Assembly (NCBI GenBank): GCA_022495005.1
Contig: JAGYXB010000160.1
Location: 1,054,001 to 1,118,000, forward strand
Source: Rhyacophila brunnea
Lineage: Eukaryota > Arthropoda > Insecta > Trichoptera > Rhyacophilidae
Reading direction: 5' to 3'
Length of the DNA stretch: 64,000 bases
The notes beneath the pieces are model-generated. The model worked only from the letters and a program-made list of their open reading frames with translations. It did no database searches and had not been told where the DNA came from. Below are positions 31,175-42,964 of the stretch, one piece after another (the stretch's first letter is position 1; every line of letters begins with the position of its first letter). Made by a program: the position numbers and the translations under genes.

Positions 31175-31985
31175 CATGCCCTTGCTTTTTCGTACAAGGT
31201 GGTTGGGTGAGTTAGTTGCATTGATATGGGGCTAATTAGGTTCCTCCATTTATATCTTTAATTTTCTTTATGGCCAGGATTAAATATTTTGTGTAGTGTT
31301 CTTGTGTTGTTCTATTGCTTAGTACTTCGTGAGGCGTTTGGAGGTCAATTTCATGATTATGCTGTCTACGTCGAGTCCTGAGAGTCCATCACTCCATTTC
31401 TAGTATAGGGCAGTCGTTGATGACATGCCACACAGTTTGAGATGTGTTGCCGTCACATGGACAACAGTCATCATCCCTCAATTTAAATCTTTTTAAATGA
31501 ACTCGCACCACTCCGTGGCCTGTTAGTATATGTGTAAGTTCGTGTGATATTTTTAAGTTCCTGGCAAGAGTGATGGCAGAGTTTATGTTTGGAATAAATT
31601 TCTGCGTTATTGATTCATTGGCGGATGTTGTGTATCTGTGGTTCCATAGCTCTATTGTGTCTTCGTTTAGTTTTTGTTTTGCGTAACTTAGAGGGAAGTG
31701 TGCGTAGGTTGAAGGTCTTTTACCTGTAGTGGCTTGTTTAGCGTATTCCTCGTTTCCGGTTATCCCTGTGTGACTTATTATTCAGAAGAATCTAGGGCTT
31801 GTTCCTATCATTCGAAGCTGTGTTGATAGTGTTAAAATGTCTCTTACTAGTGGGTGTGTAGATGATGGGTTTTGGAGAGCTACCAGACTGGATTGGCTAT
31901 CTGAGAATATGTTAACATAGTCGTATCTGTGGAACTTTAATCTTTTAAATCTTCTCTTCAATTCAGACTCTTCAATTTTTTGTTA
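31175..31985 (-). pseudogene. R1-type LINE 3' fragment with RNase H remnant
   Basis: On the minus strand the frame shows SDSQSSLVALQNPS and DILTLSTQLR (RNase H-like blocks, 31980-31830), then SANESITQKF, LTGHGVVRVHLKRF and CPCDGNTSQTVWHVINDCP, the cysteine-rich C-terminal region. Stops and a frameshift interrupt it. The 3' tail is the antisense T-rich TTTTTTGTTGTTG at 31147. A shorter copy is at 41195-41507. The reverse transcriptase is missing. Confidence 0.8.
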
Positions 31986-33890
31986 AAAAATATATATATT
32001 TCTCAATTATTCTATAAGCTACTATTGAGTAGATAAACATCAAGAAATTAGACACAGGCAAGTCCATTATAGTAGAATTATTATTTCTATTATATTTTAA
32101 TATACTTAAATATTCGGGCTGAGGTTACTAATGATTATGCAAACGATCAGTTGGTATTTAAGCGCAATTACAGATACTTACATCGAAAAATATACCTAAC
32201 ATCTTGTAAAACTCGCGGGCGACTAGCGAAAATACAAATTTAAAATTAAGGAAGTATATACCTAGCTATAATGTATTTCGCAAGTTTGCACATGTGCTTA
32301 CTAGTCACCAAGGACGAAAGTCAACGGAAATAATGCAAAAATGCACAACCTGACAAAAAAATAACAGAACTGTTAAGTTTTTTATATTGATATAAATTTT
32401 ATATCTACTTTCAATACGGAATTTGTATCGGTATTGTCTGATTTTTAAAACCGGTATTTCGGTTTAGAAAAATACTAGGTTATTTTCGATTTAAGTGTAA
32501 GGGAAGCCAGCGGCAAACAAATTTTAAAAATAGCCGATATACTGGATTATTTGTTAGGTTAGGTTATCTTTTCATTCTTTAAGGCGATGTCTTTGCCAAA
32601 ATAACAGATATAATGTGACTTTTACGCCATCTATTTATATTTAAAGGCATAAAAACGTTGGTTTCCAACCAGATGGCAGTAAGTTACCATAATAAGTAAA
32701 TATAAATAAGTTGATGAATTTTGCCAAAATCGGCCATGAAAATTGGCGCGGTTCCCGCCTGGCTTCCCGTAAACCGACTTGAACCAAATAATACTGGGAT
32801 ACATACCGCTATTGCAATCCCTAGGCATGACGCACCTCGATTTAATACACCATGCCCTTTGATATTATGTTAATAAATAATATAATATTCCTATAGACCT
32901 GATTTATATTTTGTAACAGTTTTATTTTATCTTATGTTGAACTTTGTCGTACGTTAACCTTTCCGCTAGTGGGTAATGTTATTATTATTTTAAAATAAAA
33001 CTAAAAAATTAGATAAAACCAAAAAAAAGATAAACTGCCAATTTAATTATTGACCCCTTGACTTGACAATAATGGTTGAGTAAATATTGTTTTGGACAAC
33101 GTTGATAAGACTTGCCATATAAAAATAATATGTATCAATGATAATATTCTTATCAATTAACATAATAATTAATATTAAAAATCCGTATGGTTTCTTCTCG
33201 ATTTCCATCAGTACACGACTGTCGTTTGAACTACTTGTGTTGTGCGAAAACTTGTATTATCGTGGTGATTCATTTTTAATATCAAACCTCCCTGACATCT
33301 TAAAACATTTCAAGGTTAGTAACCATATTATTTATTACCATATTAAAAAAACCTAAAATAAATTGTATTTAGATACCTAGGCATTTTTTTGTTTAAATAT
33401 GATGTAATATAACATATTCTATTGACGCCATTGATGTACATATACTGTACACTGTACAGGATCAGGCGCGCACGAGAAAAATTGGTTCGGGGGGTCTATT
33501 TTGAAATCAAACAATAATAATTTTTTTATTGATTTTTAAGGCGGTTAACAAAATCTTGAAAGTTGCGACTGACTTCCATATTTACTCTTAGATTTTAGTT
33601 GCTTCATTCGTTGAATATCGTACTTTCCCAGGTACATTCCTTTTACCCATATACTCCGCACTTTGATTCAAGCGATAAATGTTGTAAAGTCGCATCCATA
33701 AGTGGTTATAGAATGCGCGTGGATTTCATTTTGAGGTTAACCGATTTTCGATACGTCCTGTCAAATAGTACTATAAAATGACAACATCGCACCTTATCTC
33801 GCTTACTCTTGAAGAATGAGATTGGATAGACAGTCAGCACTTTTACGTGTATGGTCACGATAGTTTAAAATAAGCACTATTGTCGACAGT
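31986..33890. other. No recognisable gene
   Basis: About 1.9 kb. A GGTTAGGTTA pair occurs at about 32558. A minus frame at 32631-32828 has no recognisable domain. TGTACACTGTACA-type palindromes occur near 33447. Nothing else was identified. Confidence 0.35.
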
Positions 33891-33894
33891 AAAT

Positions 33895-34130
33895 CCATGC
33901 ACGTGTACACGCCATGGCTCCCACAAAGGGGGGGCTGGCAGGGCTTTAGCCTGGGGGCCGGGCTCAGGAAGGGCCCGGCGTGGCGAGTCGACCAGATAAG
34001 TGATATAAATACACATCACAAATTCCCTCTAATAGTAAAAAAAAGTCGCCTCACCATTTGGTACACCTACTGTAGAGCGTCACACTGCCTTTATCTTTAG
34101 CGATAGGTAGGGGGGCCATGATACAGGCGC
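33895..34130. mobile_element. G-run hAT-like family fragment
   Basis: CCATGGCTCCCAC, GGCAGGGCTTTAGCCTGGGG, GGGCCCGGCGTGGCG and GTCGCCT match the left-central part of 1642-2464. The ends are missing. Confidence 0.6.
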
Positions 34131-34507
34131 TATAACGGTCATAATTATTACGTCGTTAGTATCCGTTTCTATCATTCAAACTGTCTTGTCTTAACGACAA
34201 AATTATTAATGCAAACATTGGATGGCTCAGATATCTGAACCAATTTATGAGTGCCGAGTGGCCACTTACGTCTTGTAGAATACCTAGAGTTGTGTAGTGT
34301 GTAGTAGTACCAACCCATGGAGAAGGTTGTTCGACATCGAATTCATCCGGGTCACGATCCTCAGTCATGAGCCTACCTCCACCCTTCGCCACTGGTATAT
34401 CGCAGTGTCTCTTAACCTCTCAATCGCCCCCTTTACCACATTAAAATTATTTAACACCCCCAAGTAAAATCGAAAGTTCAAAATTACACTATTTTATATT
34501 ATTTTAC

Positions 34508-34983
34508 GTAATGGATTTACTGATAAATAATTACAAGATAAAAAGAACTTTTTATAAACAACGTTTTTAAATTTTCTGTTGAATCATATAAACTTGACTT
34601 GACTAGCTTAAACGATCAAAAAAAATTGTATTTGATAGAAACAATACTGAAATGTCATTTTGACACTCATTTTGATTTCCATAGTAACCTACGTACATAT
34701 TAATAATTTAATTGCTAGGACCCCAGCAACCAATAATAGTGTATTGGATTACGGATTTCTTTCGAAATAACTTTTCATACAAAACAGAATTAACTGAATT
34801 TAATTCTACTTAAAAATGGCTAAAAGTATTTAAAAAAATGCATTGGCATCGTGTTCTGATATATTCTAAAACTTTCAAATGTCTAGCTAGTCGGAAAGTA
34901 AGTTAAAAATCGACTGCAAGATTTGTACCGGACAAACAACCAGCGGAAAAATAAGAATACGACCTAATAAAAACGTTGTAAAA
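34508..34983. mobile_element. Family B miniature element
   Basis: A complete copy from ATAATTACAAGATAAAAAG to AAAACGTTGTAA. The unit B paralogue (about 23070) reads straight through this point, giving an empty site. Confidence 0.8.
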
Positions 34984-35125
34984 TAAATAAAAAAATGTCA
35001 TTATACCTAATATTATTATTTTAACAAAAAGTAAAATATACAATATTGGAGATGTGGAGATTATTTTATAAGAAAATCATAAATATTCAATGAGATCTAT
35101 GAGTCTCACGTGACTGCTCTAGTTT

Positions 35126-35351
35126 CAGCACTCGAAATGTTAAATTTTACGAACCGGAGCGCTCGTTAATTTTCTGAAAATATTAACATAATTATCTAAT
35201 TCTATGTGCGTTTTATGAAAATAAGTGTGTTAGATTTTTTTTGTTATATTAGCTATTTGGCTCAAACAGTATAATTATTTTTTCAACGAGACGTAGCGAT
35301 AATTTTGTCGGTTTCACGGCTCCGGTGCGCTCCAGTCCATTTCGAGCCCTG
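35126..35351. mobile_element. hAT miniature element (GCTCGAAATGG ends), unit C copy
   Basis: 226 bp from CAGCACTCGAAATG to TTTCGAGCCCTG. The flanking 8-mers TCTAGTTT (35118-35125) and TCTATTTT (35352-35359) match at 7 of 8. Related copies are at 23250, 26583 and 39196. Confidence 0.8.
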
Positions 35352-35699
35352 TCTATTTTCGTTATATTCTCTACAAGTCTCAAGCATATAGTAGAGATTT
35401 ATTATCGTTAGGCTTAGGATTTTTAGGTACTAAAAAATGAATAATAGGCACCTAAAATATGTAGATATAATTGGAAAATTTGTTATTAAAATTTCATAAA
35501 TATGTGCTAAAAAACAAAAATAGGCGCTAAAAATTTAAATAAGTACCTATTACAATAAATCATATATATTTCAACAGTTTAATTTATTATTTAATCATAA
35601 AAAAACGCTTTATTACAATAAATAATAAAATAATGCTTCAAATTTGTGCCTTTGACGATTTGATCTTAGAAAAATTTTATACATGGAAAAACTTCTTTC

Positions 35700-36130
35700 C
35701 ACGTCTACAGATGTTATTATTGCGTATCGACGAGGTGTGGAAAAGGAGTGTAACACACACAGAACAAATTTTACAGGAGAGGCAAAAAACGTTTTTTGAA
35801 TGATTTTGGTTCAACGTTAATAAAAAAAATAGGCATATACATTGGGTGCATGGTGATTGATGATTTGGTGTAATATCTTTCCGATCTAATAATAATTAAA
35901 GAAGGTATTACAGAAAAATCATTAAAATTGAGGGTAAATGCGTTTTTCCTTAAATTAAAACTTAATTAAAGCTCAATTAAAACCTGAATTTAGATAATAA
36001 ATCGGCATTTGCGGCTTACTTCTTTTTTACAGAACGTTAGTTAATTATTGTTATTAATATTGTTAATATCTAATAAAACCACTTTTCGAAAAATCGAGGG
36101 TTACGCCCTTTTTCCTAACACAGTCATGTA
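35700..36130. other. Insertion specific to unit C, unrecognised
   Basis: Between TTATTGCGTATC (35718) and GTAAATGAAACTA (36126) there are about 410 bp that the unit B paralogue lacks; unit B reads TTGCGTATGTAAATGAAAC at 24466. The insert contains GAGGTGTGGAAAAGGAG and GGGTTACGCCCTTTTTCC. I see no ORF and no clear terminal repeats. Confidence 0.5.
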
Positions 36131-36449
36131 AATGAAACTACGTATTTCTGAAGTAGAAAAAATTGAAACATCTGAAGAATCGGATCTTTCCAAAACAGCT
36201 TTAATATTCTGCGGCGTTTGAAGTCCAGTATTTTTATTTAAAACATTCACATTTTATTACACTTTTTTACAATTGTAAGTTTATCTTTGATTTAAAAAAA
36301 ATAGTCGCTAGGTACCTCTGCTGGCATGCCTCTTTTGGGGGATCAAGTAAATTGAAAATTATTGTGATATTGTACATGCCAAGGCATCCGTCACTGGAGA
36401 GTGATAAAATAAAATATTATTTTGTATTCTTCCTTCAGTAACTCAAATT

Positions 36450-36985
36450 TATTTATTTTAAATATATTGAACATTACACATTATTAATTTAAGACGTTCA
36501 CAATATGACATTTAGAAGCAAAGGAATATTAATAAAACAGTATTATGTAAAAAAAAAAAAAAAGAAATAGATCAGCATTAAACAGTAGAAAAGTGTAAAT
36601 ACAAAAAAATATATAAATTAGATACAGGGAAGTACACCGAATGAGCTAAGCAGACCCTATTTTAAGAATTTATAAAACAATGCCCACCTATACTGATCCT
36701 CACGCAGGTGGAATATGTCAATATCCGAAGTGATTCGGTTGAACAGAGTTATTGCCCTTGGTTGGAAGTATCAGAGGATATGAAATATTTTCAATAAAAA
36801 ATATCATTAGGTAAATATAAAAACCAATCCAAACGTCTGTTCATTTACCTACCAGATAACACATTTTATGTTATTATTATTATTGATAGCGAATTTATTA
36901 GATAAAAATTTAACATTTCAATATAAAATGAGGTCAAAAAGTTTCCGTATTTTTTATGTAACACTTATCAGCTAATTTAATGTTA
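36450..36985 (-). mobile_element. LINE 3' end (antisense) and single 114-bp unit
   Basis: The paralogue of 25013-25545. The antisense LINE tail runs to about 36790. A single unit of the repeat that is triplicated in unit B lies at about 36875-36985. Confidence 0.65.
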
Positions 36986-37104
36986 TTTCGTTGAAGTGTA
37001 TATCAGCAATTTTATTGTCAAAGTGTGTTCCGCAGGAATTTATCAAATGAAGAAAAAACTAAAATGTCATTGTTCGGCCATATCGACCCCTTAGCTGGAA
37101 CATA

Positions 37105-37265
37105 TGGACACAGTGATTTGGTTGAACAGAGTTATTGCCCTCCCAATTGGCATTACCAATGGCAAGTTAGTTCTGCACCTTGGGAGAACAAACAACGGAT
37201 GCCCCCGATTCTTAAGATAATTATCAGAGACACACAAGCCAATACTACCAAGAATGGCAGAGTTT
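37105..37265 (-). pseudogene. LINE ORF2 C-terminal fragment (antisense)
   Basis: It matches 60310-60440 closely: minus-strand reading gives NYLKNRGHPLFVLPRCRTNLP-like codons from the Jockey/CR1-type tail. It marks the end of similarity with unit B. Confidence 0.55.
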
Positions 37266-37284
37266 TCATTTACGCCGTGTATTC

Positions 37285-37520
37285 ATCATCGGCACTACAG
37301 CCCAATGTGGATCTTGGCCGCCTCCAGGAAACGTCTAAACTCCCATCTGTCTGCCGCAAGCTCCCTCGACCGCCTTAATCTCAGGGATGCTGTGTCTCTT
37401 TCTATACAGTCCAGCCACCGCAGTCTAGGCCTCACTACCCTCATTTTCCCTTCTAGTCTGTTGAAGAGAAGCCTCTTTGGTGGTTGGGTGTCTTCCATTC
37501 TTGAGACATGGCCTGCCTAA
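37285..37520 (-). pseudogene. RTE-like LINE C-terminal fragment
   Basis: The minus frame 37295-37498 reads KRLLFNRLEGKMRVVRPRLR, then WLDCIERD and a basic tail, the GRPxxRWxD-type end of RTE ORFs. Only 67 codons remain. Confidence 0.6.
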
Positions 37521-38281
37521 CGAAGTCGTCCCACTTTCACCTGTTAGACTAAGAGCCTGCCTACATGGCGCGTAACAAATCGCGCGTTCTCCAGGTACAT
37601 GTAACCCAATTCAGCTGTCCACAAGCGCTCGCGCGTTTTGACCTCGCTAGACTCGCCAGACTCTGGACGATCGCGGAGTTTACAGCCATTACAAAATGAA
37701 ATACGACCGCTTGGCGCTCGAACGCGGGACTTTTTATTGCTATTCCCAAATAAATTACGTCACCTAGGTTGTAAATTGCGGAGAATAGGTATTGGAAGTA
37801 ATCGCGAAATACAAAATCTCATAGAAACTGACTAACACCATCGAGTTGTAGTGCTTTTTTCTACACTCGTGTTTGTTTTTTTTATGCCGATTCAAAAATG
37901 AATTACTTCTCCTAATTGTTTCAAACGCGCAAACTACGCCGTTTCTGGACGGAAGCCATTTCTGGTTCTCGAGCGTAAATCGCGATGGGACAGGCTCTAA
38001 AGGCGGATGTTCATACAAAGCATATAGTTTAGTTACGCCGCGTATAAGTCGGAAAAAATATGTAACTAAATAACACCTCCTAATGTGCCGCTCCTTACCA
38101 GCGCATGATTATCTTAATCCACGGGTTTTCATTAACTATTATTCTCCTTTTATAGGAGATTATGATCGAAAACTTAGTGGATTGGTATAGCCGACGCTTT
38201 TTGACGACAAACCAATAATACCAATAAACCAATAACAATCAAGACAGTTTGAGTAAGGTGTCAATGATAAGTTTTTTTTTT
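37521..38281. other. Leader-intron sequence before the unit C CSP
   Basis: No gene or repeat partner recognised. It ends in a long T-run that forms the polypyrimidine tract of the acceptor at 38291. Confidence 0.4.
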
Positions 38282-38291
38282 TTTTTTACAG

Positions 38292-40840
38292 AAGTATCTC
38301 ATTATGAATACGCATGTATTCTTGGCGCTGGTAGTGTGCTTGAGCGGAGTAGTCTTCGCTCGTCGCTATGACAACAAGCACGACGGCTTCGATATCGACA
38401 AACACCTATCCAATGACAAGCTTGTGGTAAAGTCGATAAAGTGCTTCATGGACGAAGGACCGTGTACTGCACCTGGACAGCACTTCAAAGGTGAGAACAT
38501 TAGTATACTTACACATATAAATATATACATACTTTATTTCATTGATTATTTTTCAAATGTGGCTTTGCTTTGTGTACCATAAAGCTCAAATTACATTGGC
38601 AGATTCTTAGCCCAATTGTCTGCCACGATCGCCTCCGATCGTGACCAATCGTGAACAGTTGCGAGTGAATTCGAGCAATTCCTATTTTTTGGCCCTGATT
38701 CATCTACAATTATATCGAAGATTGCCGGAACGTACTAAAATATCCAAAGTTACCGCTCACATTGCGAATCGCGTCGCCGTAGTTGGTCGTGCCATTCTGT
38801 AATTTGTATTCATCAATTTTAACCATCAACGTCTCTCTGTTCAGCACTATCCTAATTATCCTAAGGTGACTAAAAACCAAAGAGCTGCGTGGATTAACGC
38901 GGAGCACTCCTCGTCGAAATGGTTCACACCAAAGACATAGTGTGGAACATTAAGTTCTCGGTCAGAGTCAACGCGCATTAAACTCAAACGTATAACCATG
39001 TGTGAAATGTCCGTAGACAATGTCTTTTTTTTGGACATTTCACACACGGTTGTACGTTTGAGTTGCACGTATCACTGCCTCTCTGGCCGAGCACCAAAAA
39101 TCGTTGTATTCGAAATACAATTTAAAATATGGTATCTTTGAGGAAATTGCAATTACATACAGACCATGCAGTTAACTCTGACAACTGAGTTTTAACAGCG
39201 CTCGAAATGGAAAAATTTACGAACCGGAGCGGTCGACAGTTTTCTGACGATATTCACATATTTATCAAATTGTATGTGTTTTTTTATAAATATAAGTGTA
39301 TTAGATTTTCTATTATATGGCTTATCTAGCTCATTCGGTCAAATTATTTTTTCACGAGACGGAGCGATAATTTTACCGATTTCACGAACAGGAACGGCGC
39401 TCCGGTGCGCTCCGGTCCATTTTGAGCCCTGAGTTTTAACATAAACAATGCGAGAAAAACCGTTCAGTGTAGCCATCAATCAAACGAAGAAATAGGTTTT
39501 GGTAAACCGATATTTTTATTAATAGTAACATTACGTTAACGACGTTTGCTCATGGCGTGGATCGTTGGATCTGGTTGAATCTGCGCGTCTGCTGGTGTAA
39601 TTGAGTCTTTATAAAAATCAAAATTTACTTACATGTATGCAGTATCTGGTTTTTCATTTGCCGTCTATTTGTGGTTGATACTACTTCAACTCAAGGCTTG
39701 CTATTTATCGAAATATTTTGGATACAAATACAGTACAAAATTATCATTGTCTGAATCACACTTAATCTATGTCGATTTTTTTTTACATGATAGAAGGCAT
39801 ACTCAACAAAAATTTTCCCGAAGATGATAAGTAAATTTCTAGATTTGATGATTGTTGTTGCCCCATGATTCATGGCGTAGATGGTTACCGTTAATTGAAT
39901 TTGTTGCTGTTCTATGTTATCCATTGGACATGATATGTATATAAAAAAAATCGGTGTGTGTACTTATGTACGCGCGTTAGAAGTTATACTTATTTGGCGT
40001 AACAAAACAAAAACAAAACTTCTGATAACCTAGATTCGTCGACTAGCTCTTAATTATCTTGTTAATTATCTTGGAGCGCCGTTGGTTTATTTCCATACAC
40101 TTTAACTTATATTACTAAATTATATAATTATTTCTCGCTGTTTTTATTTTTAAAGTAACAACTGTCACTATGACGATTAATCGTTCATTTACGTAAGGAA
40201 TTGCAAATGGCCGACAATAATAAATTCGTTGCCTAGGCAACTAAACAATTCTAAACTATAATATTATAGTGTATAACAGAACAATTCTACTATCAAACTT
40301 GCGTTTGTATACAGCTGACTGATTCGCAGCTAACTTCATACTGTCGCGCACTTTCGTAACGATGTGCGTGCGCAGCTCTCAATTTCACTCTCTACCAAAC
40401 GCCTCAAAAGAAGTAGGTATAAATTCAAAAATGTTCATTGTCGATAACAATTTTTAAATGTTCAATGACCTTTAAAATATGTTCTTAATTTGATATTACA
40501 TTTAATTAACCGCGGAACTTGATTTGGCTAACGCTGCTTTAATAATTGACAGGGTCCGTTTGAATCAATGTTTCAAACTCCTAAAAACATAAATACATAT
40601 TATTTTAATTGTATTATTTAATATTATATATATTGTATTGTATTATATTATATTATTAAATTATATATAATATATTATATTATATATTTTTATATTTAAG
40701 ATGTTCTATCTGACGTGCTGAAGACGGACTGCGAGCATTGTAATGATGCGCAGAAGTCTCGCGTGAAGAAACTGTTTGATCACCTCAAGGCCACACACGC
40801 CGAAGACTGGGACAGGATCAACAAGAAATACGGGGCATAG
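38292..40840 (+). CDS. Chemosensory protein (CSP/OS-D family), unit C, two coding exons
   Basis: A secreted small carrier protein of the insect CSP family. Coding exon 1 is 38304-38490 and exon 2 is 40701-40840; the donor is GTGAGA at 38491 and the acceptor TATTTAAG ends at 40700. Exon 1 is 187 nt, the same as in unit A, and the intron is again phase 1. The product is 108 residues. The signal peptide MNTHVFLALVVCLSGVVFA is cleaved near residue 19. The cysteine signature is exact: KCFMDEGPC, an 18-residue gap, then DCEHC. The C-terminus HAEDWDRINKKYGA keeps the conserved Trp but is about 15 residues shorter than in unit A. The exon starts at 38292 after a strong T-rich acceptor, implying a noncoding leader upstream. 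The 2.2-kb intron holds two miniature elements. Confidence 0.94.
38982..39063. mobile_element. 82-bp hairpin element in the CSP intron
   Basis: The left arm ACTCAAACGTATAACCATG and TGTGAAATGTCC is mirrored by the right arm GGACATTTCACACACGG and TTGTACGTTTGAGT, with about a 20-nt loop. One arm recurs at 51890-51915. No target duplication could be assigned. Confidence 0.75.
39196..39431. mobile_element. hAT miniature element with perfect 8-bp duplication
   Basis: 236 bp from CAGCGCTCGAAATGG to CCATTTTGAGCCCTG, flanked by AGTTTTAA at 39188-39195 and 39432-39439. It is the best preserved copy of the family at 23250, 26583 and 35126. Noncoding. GCTCCGGTGCGCTCCGG lies beside the right end. Confidence 0.93.
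39941..40047. repeat. Short dispersed repeat, copy 2
   Basis: Partner of 2741-2848; same orientation and blocks (GTGTGTACTTATGTACGCG, GAAGTTATACTT). Confidence 0.7.
40048..40690. other. Remaining CSP intron sequence
   Basis: Unrecognised. An ATATTATAT-rich stretch at 40600-40690 precedes the exon 2 acceptor. Confidence 0.4.
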
Positions 40841-41194
40841 GAAACCCAGGCAAAATAAGATAATGATTGAATACATACAAGACTTACCCACGTTTATTGT
40901 ATGATACTAATAATATAATTTATATTTTATTAGACCAACAACCCAGTGTTTTATTTTTTCCCGCTAATCTTTATTCCTGTCTCCACGAATTGGTTGTCAA
41001 ACGGGTCTAGGACGATTTGGCCCCGGGACAACTGGACGCCACGCAATTCGAAATTAAATAGACATTAGATGCTTACAAATTTACTGTTAAAAATATGTAA
41101 TATTTTTATTTATATTTAAATTATCATATTATGTTTTAATAGTTGGCGAGAATTTAAATATGCACACGTAAATAATGATTTAACCGTGCATATG

Positions 41195-41507
41195 TTTTTT
41201 TTTTAAATATTAATAACCATGCCCTTGCTTTTTCGTACAAGGTAGTGTTGGGTGAGTTAGTTGCATTGATGTGGAGTTAATTAGGTTCCTCCATCTATAT
41301 CTTTAATTTTCTTTATGGCCAGGATTAAATATTTTGTGTAGTGCTCCTGAGTTGTTCTATTGCTTAGTACTTCGTGAGGCTTTTGGAGGTCAATTTCATA
41401 ATTATGCTGTCTACATCGAGTCCTGAGAGTCCATCGCTCCCTTTCTAGTATAGGGCAGTCGTTGATGATATGCCACATAGTTTGAGATGTGTTGCCGTCA
41501 CATGGAC
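41195..41507 (-). mobile_element. 5'-truncated R1-type LINE tail with 13-bp duplication
   Basis: AACCGTGCATATG occurs at 41182-41194 and 41508-41520. The insert begins with a T-run (antisense poly-A) and carries the minus-strand end CPCDGNTSQTMWHIINDCP to the stop at 41281. It is nearly identical in layout to 31175-31480 but shorter. Target-primed insertion with 5' truncation is clear. Confidence 0.93.
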
Positions 41508-41781
41508 AACCGTGCATATGTTTAAGTTCCAACGAAAATTTATTTTTATTTTATATAAAGCCTTAAGCATGGTAATTCTCAATCTGCAATAAAAAAAACA
41601 TTATGTTAAGGGTAAAATGAATTAAAACTACGAAGTAGTAGATAGAAACTGATTAAAATTCCTCGTCTACGTTCTGTATACTTGTCTACGACCGTGCGGC
41701 GTCCAATTTTCCTGGCGTCCAGTTGTCCCATTCCCTGTCAAAGCGAGTCCCTAAGTTACCACGGTCGTTCCTATAGCTAGG

Positions 41782-41820
41782 GCCCTACCGGCATAAGAAG
41801 ACCCGCGAGATGAAGCGGGG
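41782..41820 (+). repeat. Left arm of a 39-bp inverted repeat 2 kb apart
   Basis: GCCCTACCGGCATAAGAAG followed by ACCCGCGAGATGAAGCGGGG. The reverse complement lies at 43775-43813 with one mismatch. The GC content stands out from the AT-rich surroundings. Sequence outside and inside the arms does not match. Confidence 0.85.
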
Positions 41821-41829
41821 GAAAAGAAA

Positions 41830-42956
41830 GAAAAATATTGCTAGGTTCAATACATATTTTGTCTCGTTAAATAATTAATCTTTGCTTCTAATAATAATAG
41901 TTTTATAGAAGTCCATTTGTGTAATAATTAAATTATAATACATGGAATTTTAACGAAATCATGTGTAGGTATAGAACGTATAAAATATTTTGACCGTATA
42001 ATGCACTATTAATTATTGATGAATGAACTCATTCAAAAACTCAGAACATTACATCACCTTAAAAATGTATGTGTCCGAAAGATTTAAGACAGTACTTACA
42101 TAAAAAATATACTTACCTAATTGTTTCCAAGAATTTAAGTAGGTATGAGCTTCGCCCCAGACAATATTTATATTTTACAACCACATGTGGCATCCATGTG
42201 TTTGCGACTTTGGGCAGTTTGGAAGTATTTTAGGGGATTTAAAAGGCAGCAGCCAGGCCTATTGTTTACTCAATTGGTATGCCGGTCTTTGTTATTGATA
42301 CGAAACATGAATTTGGTAGGTATATGATAATATGCTTTGAAATAAGTAGGTAGGTATATAATATTTATAAAAATTACTTATTTATTGGACACTCCTAAAA
42401 CAATGAAAAAATAATAGCGTACATAAAAGGAATGGATATTAAGTGTACATAGGCAGGTACTTTTTGTAGTTATAAGTGTAGATATTATAATTTGCGCAAG
42501 AAAAATACAATAGTTGGTCTGAGTGGGTACTAATACAAAATACAATAGTCATATATTAAAACACAAATTTTCAAACACTACTTAGAAATCAATGTCTTTT
42601 TGAAACTATTACAAGAAATAAAAATAAAGCTTCATTTTTTTCTTTAAAAAATATCAAACTAAATTTTAAATTATTGAGTATATTTTATCAGCGTATGGCA
42701 ACATTCACATATATAGCAAGACCGTACATGTCATCATGGACGCTCTAAGACAGTCTAAGAATTGAATTTTGCAAAGGGATAATGACTTGCTTAATCTCTA
42801 TTTCTTCATCGCAAAATTTTGCAACGTTATAAAACAATCTCCCTGGCAGGTCCGGGTATTTGTTTTCCAGACTTTGAAGTCATTTTGTAAGAGATATTGT
42901 TAAAATACTGGAGATGTTCGCGGTAAGTGTTTACTGAATGGAATGTGTCGCTGGAC
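41830..42956. other. No recognisable gene
   Basis: AT-rich sequence inside the inverted repeat, left of the hAT element. No gene or repeat partner seen. Confidence 0.4.
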
Positions 42957-42964
42957 ATGAGTGG

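Larger units (their letters stand above)
29650..37115 (+). repeat. Segmental duplicate of CSP unit C (partner 19985-26150)
   Basis: See the unit B entry for matched intervals. Specific to this copy are a SINE at 30007, a 3.6-kb block (30760-34370) with an R1-like LINE fragment, and a family B element at 34508. Specific to unit B are the SINE at 25561, the 14-bp array and the family B insertion at 23362. Confidence 0.85.

Noticed and set aside
32631..32828. Minus-strand 65-codon frame as a gene
   Set aside because: No family resemblance, no start context, and low-complexity neighbours.
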